A stretch of 64,000 bases of DNA. It comes from Sinorhizobium meliloti 4H41. Lineage in GTDB: Bacteria; Pseudomonadota; Alphaproteobacteria; Rhizobiales; Rhizobiaceae. This document shows, piece after piece, positions 1 through 8,902 of this stretch (position 1 is the first letter of the stretch; each line of letters starts with the position of its first letter). The stretch is from positions 186,001-250,000 of the forward strand of contig NZ_AQWP01000004.1 in NCBI RefSeq assembly GCF_000375585.1. Direction: 5' to 3'. Both the position numbers and the translations under genes were made by a program. The notes beneath the pieces were generated by a model. The model was not told where the DNA came from. It saw only the letters and a list, made by a program, of their open reading frames with translations, and searched no databases.

Positions 1-2
1 AC

Positions 3-1085
3 GGTCTACCGCTGGAGCGCTCTCCAGGATCGCCTGACTATGGCTTCATGGGGCAGCCTTATGATGCCGATACCGGGCTTTACTACTTCAACCAGCGTTA
101 CTATCAGCCGACCCTGGCAAGGTTCACTAGACCGGACACGCTTTATTCCGCGACAATCTATCGGCATGACAGCGCCAACCGATATGCATTTATGCTCAAC
201 AATCCTGCCTGGGGCTTCGATCCGAGCGGGCACGGATTGCCAGCCTGCCTCATAGGTCTTGGCGGCGGATTTTTCGGAACCGTGGCCGGGATCGCCCAAA
301 CCATCGACGGTTCCTTGCAAAAAAATGCGCTTTCGGCCGTGGGGGTTGGCGCGACGACGACCGTTGGCGGCATCTTCGCCGCAAGCGCCGGCGCATCGGC
401 CTGCCTAAAATACTATCGTGCACGTGTGAACGGCCCACCAAACGATGGCGGGGGCGATGGCGGCAATCAGGACGGCGGTGGCGGTCAGAACAATGGTCCT
501 CCTGGCGGCAATGCCGCAGATCAGGATGGGATCGAAATGGACCAGCTTGGAGGGCCGGGGGGCGGCCGGCAACATCAGGATGAAGATGACAGCGAAAGCG
601 ACGAAGATGGGAGCCAGTCCTCGTCAAGCAGTTCTTCTTCGGAAGGCAGCGATGATGAAGATGACATCGATGGCTTGGACCGGGCACAGAGAGGCGGTGA
701 CGGAAACGCCGACGGCGAAGCCAATGGCGGCTCAAGCACCGGCAACGACCCGGTCGCGAACAGTCAGTCGACCAACGAAGCGATCGGTGAAACGGAACTC
801 GGTGCAAATTCCGGAAATCAGCAGGAGTTACCCACGATTGCGACTGCCTCGCAAAACAGCGTCAACGATGCGGCTGTCTCAAATTCGTCCTCGCTTGTGT
901 CTTCAACCGAAGGGGATTCCGGCGGCATCGAAGCCAGCCTGGCCGCTTCGACCGGAAGCGAGATCAGCGAAACGGCAGCGACAACGACCGGAGTGGTGAC
1001 GGAGATCGCGACGGATACGACGGTCGCGGCGACCGGTGATGCCTTTCTGGATGCACTCCCGTTCATTGCGCTACTCTTTCTTTGA
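3..1085 (+). CDS. RHS-repeat protein, C-terminal fragment (left-edge partial)
   Basis: The reading frame is open to the left edge, so only the last 360 residues are present. The first ~75 residues are the conserved RHS core end: a YDADTGLYYFNQRYYQP segment, then ARFTRPDT, then a YAFMLNNP...DPSG block. This closes the RHS/YD-repeat shell of wall-associated or polymorphic-toxin proteins. Next comes a hydrophobic Gly/Ala-rich segment (residues ~80-135), then about 200 residues very rich in Asp, Gly, Ser and Asn, including an eight-serine run. The protein ends in a short hydrophobic tail (DALPFIALLFL). In RHS proteins the part after the core is the variable, often toxic tip; I recognise no toxin fold here, and no immunity gene follows on the same strand. 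Family assignment is secure; function of the tail is unknown. Confidence 0.85.
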   Translation, partial: GLPLERSPGSPDYGFMGQPYDADTGLYYFNQRYYQPTLARFTRPDTLYSATIYRHDSANRYAFMLNNPAWGFDPSGHGLPACLIGLGGGFFGTVAGIAQTIDGSLQKNALSAVGVGATTTVGGIFAASAGASACLKYYRARVNGPPNDGGGDGGNQDGGGGQNNGPPGGNAADQDGIEMDQLGGPGGGRQHQDEDDSESDEDGSQSSSSSSSSEGSDDEDDIDGLDRAQRGGDGNADGEANGGSSTGNDPVANSQSTNEAIGETELGANSGNQQELPTIATASQNSVNDAAVSNSSSLVSSTEGDSGGIEASLAASTGSEISETAATTTGVVTEIATDTTVAATGDAFLDALPFIALLFL

Positions 1086-1094
1086 AAGTATCGC

Positions 1095-1123
1095 GGCGCC
1101 ATGAGGTCACCCCTCGTGGCGCC
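1095..1123. terminator. Hairpin after the RHS gene
   Basis: A 12-bp stem (GGCGCCATGAGG pairing with CCTCGTGGCGCC, one G-U wobble) with a 5-nt loop begins 10 bases after the RHS stop codon. No clear T run follows, so it may be a weak terminator or an mRNA-protecting hairpin. Confidence 0.4.
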
Positions 1124-1307
1124 CGATGAGCCAAGGGTTTGCGGTTGATCATTCGCGGCACGATTGCAATATCCGTATCTGACTATCTGCCACGAGCCGC
1201 GAATGCGAGACGCGTCAGGGAAAACTGATCTTGGCAGGCTTGCCGTTGCCTTCGCAGCGATATCCGGGTTAGCAGGGCTCCGCAGCCTTCATCGCGCTGC
1301 CTCGAGT

Positions 1308-2030
1308 CTATTTTCCGTCCAACCACTCCTGCAGTTCCGCTTCCGCCCGCTCCAGCGCGCTGTAGTTCAGGAGTTTGCGCAGGAAGGCGATCGTGATGGC
1401 GCGGGCACGCAGATTGAAGCGGCCGTCGTCATTGTCGTCGCTCGCGGCCTGGTAGACGTCGAGCTTGTCGTAAAGCTGCTGCAGGCGATTCTGTACGCTG
1501 CGCAGCGACAGGCCGCGGCGCCTGGCAATGGCCCTGTCGGTAAGGCCGAGTGCGATATCGACGAGGATCTCGTATTCGGAATCGGTGAAGCCGTTCGTCT
1601 GGCCAAGGCTTTTCTGCTGAAGACCCCGCACCTCCCGGTCGATGACGCATTGGCTCTCGACGAAGATCGAGCGCAGGGCAAGCTTCAGCCGTTCGTCGGA
1701 CGCGGATTTCAGGACGTAGCCATAGGCAGCTCCATCCGGAACGATGCGCGAGACACCGCGTACATACGCCTCGTCCGAATAGTTCGACCAGAAAAGGATG
1801 CGGGTCTCCGGCCGCTCCTTCCAGATCGTGCGTGCCGCCTCGATGCCGTTGCGGCTCGCCATCTGCAGATCCATGACGATATGCGCCGACTTGTGATCGC
1901 GAGCGAGCTTCTCGCCGACAGTTCCATTTTCCGCCTCGATCACGGTGTCGCATTCCGGCAGGGCTGCATTGACCGCCTCATGCAGGTAGGAGCGATGCAG
2001 CGGGTCGTCCTCGACGATCAGAACCTTCAT
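1308..2030 (-). CDS. NarL/FixJ-type response regulator
   Basis: A 240-residue two-component response regulator. The receiver domain (about 1-120) starts MKVLIVEDDP with the acidic pair D8/D9 and a phospho-acceptor aspartate at D54 (IVMDLQM). The C-terminal half carries a LuxR-type helix-turn-helix (FTDSEYEILVDIALGLTDRAIARRRGLSLRSVQNRL). The start codon overlaps the stop of the upstream histidine kinase by four bases (ATGA), so the two are translationally coupled and are cognate partners. The pair is divergent from the sugar ABC transporter operon starting at 3548, which is its most likely target (inference). Confidence 0.9.
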   Translation of the reverse strand: MKVLIVEDDPLHRSYLHEAVNAALPECDTVIEAENGTVGEKLARDHKSAHIVMDLQMASRNGIEAARTIWKERPETRILFWSNYSDEAYVRGVSRIVPDGAAYGYVLKSASDERLKLALRSIFVESQCVIDREVRGLQQKSLGQTNGFTDSEYEILVDIALGLTDRAIARRRGLSLRSVQNRLQQLYDKLDVYQAASDDNDDGRFNLRARAITIAFLRKLLNYSALERAEAELQEWLDGK

Positions 2031-3274
2031 TCCGCCCTCTCCTCGATTGAGCCCGCGTCGTGCGGCGTGAGCGGCAGCACCACGCGCACCACGGTGCCGC
2101 GATTATTGTGGCCCGGACCGATCGTGAAACGCGCGGAAATCAGTCGCGCCCGGGTCTTCATGTTGTCGATTCCCTCGCCGATCCGTCCCCGCGTTTTGGC
2201 AAGTCCGGTTCCATCGTCCGCAATCTCGATCGACAACCGGTCGTCGCCCGCGTCGAGCCGCACCTTGACGGCAAGCGGAGCAGCGTGGCGCACCGCATTG
2301 TTGATCGCCTCCTGAGCGATGCGGAACAGCGCGACGATGACGGTCGGCTCCAGCCGTTCCAGCGCACCATTCGTCTCGTCGGCCAGGCCCCATTCGATGA
2401 TGGAGCCCGCGTCCCGAGTCGAGCGGTCCAGGTGGTGCTCGATCGCCTGGCTAAGTCCGAAGAGCTGGAGAACGGAGGGCTTTGCCTGCTCGATGATCTG
2501 CCGCAGATCCTGCATGCAATGCTGCAGGGAGCGGGAGACGGGCTCCAGCGCCTCCGGCACCACCTCGCCGTTGCGCGACAGCCGATCGATCCTGCGGGCG
2601 AGACGCGTCAGGTCGGCGAGCGTCTGGTCGTGCAGGTCCATGCCGATGCGCTGACGCTCCTGCTCCAATGCTTCGGTGAGTTTCAGCGCACCCAGCCGCA
2701 GGCCCTCCTCGCGAGCACGGGCTTCCGCTTCGACGATCGCCGACCGTTGCGCTTGCTCGGCCGCCCGCAGCGCGAAGAAATAGGGCGTAAGCAGGTCTGC
2801 GATAATGCGGGCCCGCTCGACGTCCTCCATCGTGTAGACACCCGCTTCCTGCGAGGAACATGAAAGCGCCGCGATGATCGCGCCCTGAACCTTCATCGGT
2901 ACATGCAGTCGGCTCCTTAGCGACTGTTCGACGATCGGCCGCTTGAACGCGCCTTCGAAATGGAAGCGCGGGTCGATCATTGCGTCGTCGGCCAGCAGGA
3001 AGTCCACGTCGCCCCATAGAAGGGAACGGATCGGACTGTTGACGACAGGTGCGCCGGCAAGGTCGCCCCAGGCGGTCTCGATGCCCGTCTCATAGGCGGT
3101 GTGATAGTTGCCGTCCTCGAGGAGCACGCAGACGTCGAGATGGTCGTGCGGGATGATGTGCGCGACCTCCGCCGCGACCGAGCGAATGGCCGAGCGAAAG
3201 TCGAGCTGGCCCGCAAGCAACCGGGAAATTCCGAGATAATGATCGAACATGGCTGCGGGTGCAGGATGCAGCAT
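2027..3274 (-). CDS. GAF-domain sensor histidine kinase (HisKA_3 type)
   Basis: A 415-residue kinase with no obvious transmembrane segment. An N-terminal GAF-like sensory domain (about 20-170) is followed by a coiled linker and a HisKA_3 dimerisation box, ERQRIGMDLHDQTLADL, with the phospho-accepting H215. An ATPase domain follows, with IADDGTGL as its G-box-like motif. This HisKA_3 class normally pairs with NarL-type regulators, which is what follows with a 4-bp overlap. I chose the ATG at 3274 because GGAGGAAACCACC precedes it; an ATG 33 bases upstream lacks such a site. A cytoplasmic ligand or redox signal, perhaps a sugar metabolite, is plausible but unproven. Confidence 0.9.
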   Translation of the reverse strand: MLHPAPAAMFDHYLGISRLLAGQLDFRSAIRSVAAEVAHIIPHDHLDVCVLLEDGNYHTAYETGIETAWGDLAGAPVVNSPIRSLLWGDVDFLLADDAMIDPRFHFEGAFKRPIVEQSLRSRLHVPMKVQGAIIAALSCSSQEAGVYTMEDVERARIIADLLTPYFFALRAAEQAQRSAIVEAEARAREEGLRLGALKLTEALEQERQRIGMDLHDQTLADLTRLARRIDRLSRNGEVVPEALEPVSRSLQHCMQDLRQIIEQAKPSVLQLFGLSQAIEHHLDRSTRDAGSIIEWGLADETNGALERLEPTVIVALFRIAQEAINNAVRHAAPLAVKVRLDAGDDRLSIEIADDGTGLAKTRGRIGEGIDNMKTRARLISARFTIGPGHNNRGTVVRVVLPLTPHDAGSIEERAE

Positions 3275-3355
3275 GGTGGTTTCCTCCAGAAGCGGCAGGC
3301 TCCTCAACCTGCCGCAGTCGCTTCGTCAGTAAGCGCCCGCGGGAGCGCCGCCGTC

Positions 3356-3391
3356 TTGCGTAAACCCGCAGCTTGTTTCGCAAAACCCGCA
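3356..3391. promoter_or_regulatory. Paired direct repeats, candidate regulator site
   Basis: Two copies of a 15-mer ending AAACCCGCA (TTGCGTAAACCCGCA at 3356 and TTCGCAAAACCCGCA at 3377) are spaced exactly 21 bp, two helical turns, in the gap between the kinase gene and the transporter operon. This would suit a dimeric response regulator; the link is inferred. Confidence 0.4.
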
Positions 3392-3513
3392 AACATCTTG
3401 CCGCCTTGCGCCTGTACAGGCCCGTCGATCTCCCGCATCCTGCCCTTACTGAGAGGAGGAAGCTCAGTGCAAGAACAATCTCACTCGACCCCGATTGGCC
3501 GGGCGGGTGAAGC

Positions 3514-3532
3514 GATCGCCTGCCAGGCGATC
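3514..3532. promoter_or_regulatory. 19-bp palindrome in the leader of the ABC operon
   Basis: GATCGCCTG-C-CAGGCGATC is a perfect inverted repeat with a 1-bp centre, ending 15 bases before the ATG of the solute-binding protein gene. It may be an operator or a 5'-leader hairpin just upstream of the ribosome binding site. Confidence 0.4.
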
Positions 3533-3547
3533 ATGAGGGAGAGAGAC

Positions 3548-4564
3548 ATGACCATCCGTAAGATGCTTCTGGCATCCGCCGCGATCGCTTGCGCCGCGAT
3601 GCCCGCTTCCGCATTTGCCGAGACCTCGGCCAAGAAGATCGCCCTTTCGAACAATTATGCCGGCAATTCGTGGCGTCAGGCCATGCTGACGAGCTGGGAA
3701 AAGGTGACGGGGGAAGCCGTAAAGGCCGGCGTCGTCGCTTCGGCCGACGCCTTCACCACTGCCGAGAACCAGGCAACGGAACAGGCCGCGCAAATCCAGA
3801 ACATGATCCTGCAGGGCTACGACGCGATTGTGCTGAACGCCGCCTCACCGACGGCGCTGAACGGCGCGGTCAAGGAGGCCTGCGATGCCGGCATTACCGT
3901 CGTCTCCTTCGACGGCATCGTGACGGAACCCTGCGCCTGGCGCATCGCCGTCGATTTCAAGGAAATGGGCCGCAGTCAGGTCGAGTATCTTTCGAACAAA
4001 CTTCCGGACGGCGGCAATCTGCTCGAAATCCGCGGCCTTGCCGGCGTATTCGTCGACGACGAGATCTCGGCCGGCATCCATGAGGGCGTCAAGCAGTTCC
4101 CACAGTTCAAGATCGCCGGCTCCGTGCACGGAGACTGGGCGCAGGACGTTGCGCAGAAGGCCGTTGCCGGCATCCTGCCGAGCTTGCCTGAAATTGCCGG
4201 CGTGGTGACGCAGGGCGGAGATGGTTACGGTGCCGCGCAGGCGATCGCCGCGACCGACCGGAAGATGCCGATCATCGTGATGGGCAATCGCGAGGATGAA
4301 CTGAAGTGGTGGAAGGAGCAGAAGGATGCGAACGGCTATGAAACCATGTCGGTCTCGATCGCGCCTGGCGTCTCCACCCTTGCCTTCTGGGTCGCCCAGC
4401 AGATCCTAGACGGCAAGGAGGTCAAGAAGGACCTCGTTGTTCCCTTCCTGCGCATAGATCAGGACAATCTCGAAGCGAACCTCGCCAATACCCAGGCCGG
4501 TGGCGTCGCCAATGTGGAGTACACGCAGGAAGACGCGATCAAGGTCATCGAGTCGGCAAAGTAA
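3548..4564 (+). CDS. Sugar ABC transporter, periplasmic substrate-binding protein
   Basis: A 338-residue periplasmic binding protein of the ribose/galactose (Peripla_BP_4) class. The N-terminus MTIRKMLLASAAIACAAMPASAFA is a signal peptide, with cleavage expected before ETSAKK. The mature part begins with the family's typical KIALSNNYAGNSWRQ strand and has the ILQGYDAIVLNAAS and FDGIVTEP segments of the hinge region. The ATG at 3548 is preceded by GAGGGAGAGA; a longer frame exists upstream but would bury the signal peptide. It is the first gene of a five-gene operon with an RbsA-type ATPase and two permeases. Substrate unknown; a sugar or sugar acid is suggested by the SMP-30 gene at the operon end. 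Confidence 0.9.
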   Translation: MTIRKMLLASAAIACAAMPASAFAETSAKKIALSNNYAGNSWRQAMLTSWEKVTGEAVKAGVVASADAFTTAENQATEQAAQIQNMILQGYDAIVLNAASPTALNGAVKEACDAGITVVSFDGIVTEPCAWRIAVDFKEMGRSQVEYLSNKLPDGGNLLEIRGLAGVFVDDEISAGIHEGVKQFPQFKIAGSVHGDWAQDVAQKAVAGILPSLPEIAGVVTQGGDGYGAAQAIAATDRKMPIIVMGNREDELKWWKEQKDANGYETMSVSIAPGVSTLAFWVAQQILDGKEVKKDLVVPFLRIDQDNLEANLANTQAGGVANVEYTQEDAIKVIESAK

Positions 4565-4576
4565 ATCTCCCGGTGG

Positions 4577-4608
4577 CTGCCGCGCGGCCGTAGATGACCG
4601 CGCGGCAG
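4577..4608 (+). terminator. Intercistronic hairpin after the binding-protein gene
   Basis: An 11-bp perfect stem (CTGCCGCGCGG / CCGCGCGGCAG) with a 10-nt loop lies 13 bases after the binding-protein stop and before the ATPase gene, followed by TCTTGTT. Such hairpins commonly keep the binding-protein message more abundant than the distal transporter genes. Confidence 0.55.
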
Positions 4609-4621
4609 TCTTGTTGAGCAG

Positions 4622-6085
4622 ATGATGGCGAGCAGTATGGACGACGTAGCGAAGGCGATCATTGCGGTCGACGGCGCCAAGGTAAGCTTCGGCGCAGTCA
4701 AGGCGCTCGACGGCGTCACGCTTCGTGTCATGCCCGGCGAATGCGTTGGGCTCGTCGGACATAATGGGGCAGGCAAGTCCACGATCGTCAGCGTGATCAA
4801 TGGCGGCCTTACGCCGCACCAGGGAACGGTCACGAGTGACGGCGAGCGGCAGGAACGCTACGGCATCAATGCCGCCCGCGACCGGGGCGTGCGTTGCGTC
4901 TTTCAGGAGCTGTCCCTCTGCCCCAACCTCTCCATCGTCGAGAACACCCGTCTTGTACATCGCGCTCTCGGCGGTTTCGGCTGGCGTTCGCGGGCTGCGA
5001 AGATCATCGAGAAGAGCCTCGACGCAGTCTTTCCCGGCCATGGCATCGACAGCGGCCGGACCGTGGGAGATCTTTCGATCGCCGAACGGCAGATGGTCGA
5101 AATCGCGCTGGCCTTTTCCGATGCCGGCACCCCCGCGCGGCTGGTGATCCTGGACGAACCGACATCGTCGCTCGATGCTAGCCTCGCCCGTCAGATGCTC
5201 GACCATGTCCGCCGCTTTATCGCCGGGGGCGGATCCGTCATCTTCATTTCGCATATCCTGCACGAGATCCTCGAAACCGCCGACCGTATCGTCGTCATGA
5301 AGGACGGCCGCGTCGTCGCCGAACGTCCGGCGCACCGCTTCGACCATCACGGCCTCGTCGAGGCAATGGGGAGCGTCACGAAGGCGGAAACCCGACAGCG
5401 TCCGGTGCGCGACCAAGCCGCGGCGCCGGTCGTTCTGTCCCATCCGGCAGCGGATATTCCCTTCACGGCGCGCTCTGGCGAGATCATCGGCCTCGCTGGC
5501 CTGGCTGGCCACGGACAGACCGAGCTCCTCCTCGCGCTGCATGCCGCCCGGTCCGGCAACTGGCTGCCGCAGCGTAATCCGCTCGTCACCTTCGTCGCCG
5601 GCGACCGCCGCCTCAACGGGGTTTTCGAATTGTGGAGCATCCTGCGAAACTTCTCCATCGCCTCACTCGCCGACATGTCCCGCCGCGGCCTCGTCCTCGA
5701 AGCCGGCGAAAAGACGAGGGGAACGGCCTGGAAAGAACGCATCGAAATCCGCACGCCCGATTTGGACAAACTCATCCTCTCGCTTTCCGGCGGCAACCAG
5801 CAGAAGGTGCTCTTCGCCCGCGCACTCGCCACGCGCGCATCGATCGTCCTGATGGACGATCCGATGCGCGGCGTGGACGTCGGTACCAAGCAGGAAGTCT
5901 ACGCGATCATCCGCGAGGAGGCGGCGCGCGGCCGCACCTTCATCTGGTATTCGACGGAAATGGACGAGGTTTGCCTCTGCGACCGGGTCTATGTGTTCCG
6001 CGAGGGCCGCATCACGGCCGAACTCGGCGGCGACGCCGTCAACGAGACGAATATTATCTCCGCCTCCTTCGAGGGAGCCGCATGA
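4622..6085 (+). CDS. Sugar ABC transporter, tandem ATP-binding protein (RbsA type)
   Basis: A 487-residue protein with two fused ABC ATPase halves, as in RbsA/MglA. The first half has Walker A GHNGAGKST (about 42-50) and Walker B LVILDEPTSSLD. The second half has the signature LSLSGGNQQK but no Walker A lysine (GLAGLAGHGQTEL in its place). Its Walker B reads VLMDDPMRGVD, with Asp where the catalytic Glu normally sits. Loss of Walker A in the second half is usual for this family; the Glu-to-Asp change is less so. MMASSM may be over-long by a few residues. The stop overlaps the next start (ATGA). Confidence 0.9.
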   Translation: MMASSMDDVAKAIIAVDGAKVSFGAVKALDGVTLRVMPGECVGLVGHNGAGKSTIVSVINGGLTPHQGTVTSDGERQERYGINAARDRGVRCVFQELSLCPNLSIVENTRLVHRALGGFGWRSRAAKIIEKSLDAVFPGHGIDSGRTVGDLSIAERQMVEIALAFSDAGTPARLVILDEPTSSLDASLARQMLDHVRRFIAGGGSVIFISHILHEILETADRIVVMKDGRVVAERPAHRFDHHGLVEAMGSVTKAETRQRPVRDQAAAPVVLSHPAADIPFTARSGEIIGLAGLAGHGQTELLLALHAARSGNWLPQRNPLVTFVAGDRRLNGVFELWSILRNFSIASLADMSRRGLVLEAGEKTRGTAWKERIEIRTPDLDKLILSLSGGNQQKVLFARALATRASIVLMDDPMRGVDVGTKQEVYAIIREEAARGRTFIWYSTEMDEVCLCDRVYVFREGRITAELGGDAVNETNIISASFEGAA

Positions 6086-7029
6086 CGTTTCGCCTGTCCT
6101 CCGAGGCCATTCGCCTTGTCATTCCCGCTCTATCGCTGTCGCTGCTGCTGGCTGCTGTGTTCTGGCTTCAACCGCGCGCCATGAGCTATATCGGCCTAAA
6201 CCTGCTGTTCAACCTGGCCGTGCCGATCGCGCTCGCGACGATCGCGCAGATGCTCGTGATGGCGGTGAACGATCTCGATCTCTCGATGGGCGCCTTCGTC
6301 AGCTTCGTCGCCTGCGTGACCGCGACTTTCCTGCGGGACGCGCCGGCAATAGGCATCCTGATCCTCGCCGGCGCGGTCGCAGCCTATGCGGCGATCGGCG
6401 TCGTCATCCATTTACGAAACCTGCCGTCCATCGTCGTTACCCTCGGCATGAGCTTCGTCTGGGGCGGACTTGCGGTGCTGTTGCTGCCGGCACCGGGCGG
6501 GCAGGCGCCCGACTGGGTGCGGTGGCTGATGACCGTCAAGCCGCCCCTGGCCCCGATGGCGATCGTCGCCAGCGTCATCATCGCCGTCATTGCGCATTTC
6601 ATCGTCAAGCGGTCCTCGCTCGGCGTTCTGATCCGTGGCGTCGGCGGCAACCAGCGCTCGGTGGAGCGCGCCGGCTGGTCGATCGTCGCGGCGCGCGCGA
6701 CCGCCTATGCCCTCGCTGGCCTCTTTGCGGTCCTGGCAGGCATCGCCCTCGTCGGCTTAACCACCTCGGCCGATGCCAACATCGCGCTGCGCTACACGCT
6801 GCTGTCGATCGCCGGCGTCATCCTCGGGGGCGGCGAATTCATCGGCGGCCGCGTCTCTCCCGTCGGCGCCGTCATCGGGGCGCTGACGCTGACGCTTGCC
6901 GGCTCGTTCCTCTCCTTCCTGCGCATCTCCCCGGACTGGCAGATTGGCGCCCAGGGCGCGATTCTGATCATCGTGCTCGCGCTCCGCCTGATGCTGACCC
7001 GCTTCGAGAAGCGGGAGAAACGCCGATGA
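6082..7029 (+). CDS. Sugar ABC transporter, permease 1 (RbsC type)
   Basis: A 315-residue, highly hydrophobic BPD_transp_2 permease with about eight to ten membrane segments. It contains the family's NDLDLSMGAFVSFVACVTA motif early and the Gly-rich IAGVILGGGEFIGGRVSPVGAVIGAL segment late in the protein. The ATG overlaps the ATPase stop by ATGA, and its own stop overlaps the next permease in the same way, so all three are coupled. With the second permease it should form a heterodimeric membrane channel. Confidence 0.9.
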   Translation: MTFRLSSEAIRLVIPALSLSLLLAAVFWLQPRAMSYIGLNLLFNLAVPIALATIAQMLVMAVNDLDLSMGAFVSFVACVTATFLRDAPAIGILILAGAVAAYAAIGVVIHLRNLPSIVVTLGMSFVWGGLAVLLLPAPGGQAPDWVRWLMTVKPPLAPMAIVASVIIAVIAHFIVKRSSLGVLIRGVGGNQRSVERAGWSIVAARATAYALAGLFAVLAGIALVGLTTSADANIALRYTLLSIAGVILGGGEFIGGRVSPVGAVIGALTLTLAGSFLSFLRISPDWQIGAQGAILIIVLALRLMLTRFEKREKRR

Positions 7030-7973
7030 ACGCGCTCGTCCGCCAGTTCGGCAAACCCTGGGTCTGGTCGTGGCTTGCTGCCTTCGTCGTCTGGTTCCTG
7101 ACGATCATGGTGACGGGGGGCGCCGGCACGCTCGGGCTGTCACAGGCAGCGCTCACCTTTGCGGCCTTCTCGGTGATCGTCGGCATCGGGCAGATGTTCG
7201 TCATCACCCTCGGCCCCGGAAACATCGATCTCTCGGTTCCCGCCACCATGACGCTCGCCGGCACGGTGGCACTGAAGTTGATGAATGTCGAAAACGGCAT
7301 GATCCTGCCCGGCCTTCTCCTTGCCGTCTTCATTGGTCTTGGCGTCGGTCTTTGCAACTACACGCTTATCAAGGCGCTGCGCATTCCGCCGATTATCGCA
7401 ACGCTCTCCATGAGCTTCATCGTCCAGTCCGGCGCGATATGGACGAACCGCGGTCTTCGTATCAAGCCCCCGAGCGTGCTTGCGGAATTCACCACCACGA
7501 GTACGCTCGGCGTGCCGAACGTGGCAATCGTCGCTTTCCTGATCTCCGTCCTCGCCTGGATCCTGCTTGAGAAGACGATCTACGGCCGTTGGATCTCGGC
7601 GATCGGACAGAGCATGCCGGCCGCCCGCATGGCAGGCATACCGGTCGACGGAACGCGCTTCGTCACCTACCTGTTCTGCGCCGTGCTCGCTTCGATCAGC
7701 GGCTATCTGCTCGCCTGCTTCTCCGGCGGCGCGGCGCTCAACATGGGCGCGGAGTATCTTCTGATGTCGATTGCCGTCGTCGTGATCGGCGGCACAGCGG
7801 TCGCCGGCGGCGATTCCAACGTGCCCGGCATATGGGGCGCGTCGCTCTTCATGTTCCTCGTGGTCTCCATGCTCAATACCTATGGGCTCGGCGCAGGCAT
7901 TCGCCTCATCATGACCGGCCTCATCATCATCAGCGTCATCATGCTCGCCGGCGGTCGGCGGGGCATGCGATAA
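7026..7973 (+). CDS. Sugar ABC transporter, permease 2 (RbsC type)
   Basis: A second 315-residue permease of the same family and exactly the same length as its neighbour. The conserved region here reads LGPGNIDLSVPATMTLAG, and the late segment is IAVVVIGGTAVAGGDSNVPG. Start overlaps the upstream stop (ATGA). Two different permease genes instead of one suggest a heterodimer. The stop at 7973 is 14 bases before the lactonase gene. Confidence 0.9.
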   Translation: MNALVRQFGKPWVWSWLAAFVVWFLTIMVTGGAGTLGLSQAALTFAAFSVIVGIGQMFVITLGPGNIDLSVPATMTLAGTVALKLMNVENGMILPGLLLAVFIGLGVGLCNYTLIKALRIPPIIATLSMSFIVQSGAIWTNRGLRIKPPSVLAEFTTTSTLGVPNVAIVAFLISVLAWILLEKTIYGRWISAIGQSMPAARMAGIPVDGTRFVTYLFCAVLASISGYLLACFSGGAALNMGAEYLLMSIAVVVIGGTAVAGGDSNVPGIWGASLFMFLVVSMLNTYGLGAGIRLIMTGLIIISVIMLAGGRRGMR

Positions 7974-7987
7974 ACGGAAAGACTGCC

Positions 7988-8902
7988 ATGGCCGAGGCCT
8001 CCATCTACGAAATCCACGACCCGCGCTTCCGTCAGATGATCGTGACCAGTGCCGGTCTCGACGAGCTCTATTCCGGCTGCCGCTGGGCGGAAGGTCCCGT
8101 CTGGTTCAACGATGCGAACCAACTCCTGTGGAGCGACATTCCCAATCAGCGCATTCTGCGATGGACGCCGGAGGGCGGCGTTTCCGTCTATCGTGAGCCG
8201 TCCAATTTTACCAACGGCCATACACGCGACAGGCAGGGACGGCTCATCTCCTGCGAGCACGGCACGCGCCGCGTCACGCGCACCGAGGTGGACGGCTCGA
8301 TTACCGTGCTCGCCGATCGTTTCGAAGGCAGGCGGCTCAATTCACCGAACGATGTCGTGGTGAAGTCGGACGGCACGATCTGGTTCACCGATCCCACCTA
8401 CGGCATCATGTCCGACTACGAAGGCTATCGCGCAGACCCGGAGCAGCCGACGCGCAACGTCTACCGGCTCGATCCGGAGACCGGCGAGCTTTCCGCAGTC
8501 GTGACGGACTTCATCCAGCCGAACGGCCTCGCCTTCTCGCCCGACGAAAAGACCCTCTACGTGGCGGATTCATCGGCAAGTCACGATGACCGCCTCCCTC
8601 GGCACATACGCGCCTTCGACGTGACCAGCGGCGGACGGCTCGCGAACGGACGCGTCTTCTGCGTCATCGACAAAGGAATTCCGGACGGCATCCGGACGGA
8701 CGCGAACGGAAACTTATGGTCGAGCGCCGGAGATGGAGTGCACTGTTTCGATCCTGCCGGCAAGCTGATCGGCAAGATCCTGGTTCCGCAGACGGTCGCC
8801 AATCTCACATTCGGCGGTCCAAGGCGCAACCGCCTGTTCATTGCGGCAACCCGCTCGCTTTATTCACTTTATGTCGCCGTGACGGGGTCCCAGGTGCCTT
8901 AG
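7988..8902 (+). CDS. SMP-30/gluconolactonase/LRE family hydrolase
   Basis: A 304-residue six-bladed propeller enzyme. Recognisable landmarks are CRWAEGPVWF (metal-binding Glu), LNSPNDVVVKSDGTIWFTDPTYG (Asn/Asp metal ligands) and PNGLAFSPDEKTLYVADSS. Family members hydrolyse sugar lactones to aldonic acids. There is no signal peptide, so it acts in the cytoplasm. As the last gene of a sugar transporter operon it probably processes the lactone form of the imported or oxidised sugar (inference). The stop codon TAG at 8900-8902 coincides with the first bases of a RIME repeat. Confidence 0.88.
   Translation: MAEASIYEIHDPRFRQMIVTSAGLDELYSGCRWAEGPVWFNDANQLLWSDIPNQRILRWTPEGGVSVYREPSNFTNGHTRDRQGRLISCEHGTRRVTRTEVDGSITVLADRFEGRRLNSPNDVVVKSDGTIWFTDPTYGIMSDYEGYRADPEQPTRNVYRLDPETGELSAVVTDFIQPNGLAFSPDEKTLYVADSSASHDDRLPRHIRAFDVTSGGRLANGRVFCVIDKGIPDGIRTDANGNLWSSAGDGVHCFDPAGKLIGKILVPQTVANLTFGGPRRNRLFIAATRSLYSLYVAVTGSQVP

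Noticed and set aside
1164..2315. Long plus-strand open frame opposite the response regulator and kinase
   Set aside because: It is antisense to clear, motif-bearing two-component genes; high-G+C coding DNA commonly yields such open complementary frames, and the product shows no domain.
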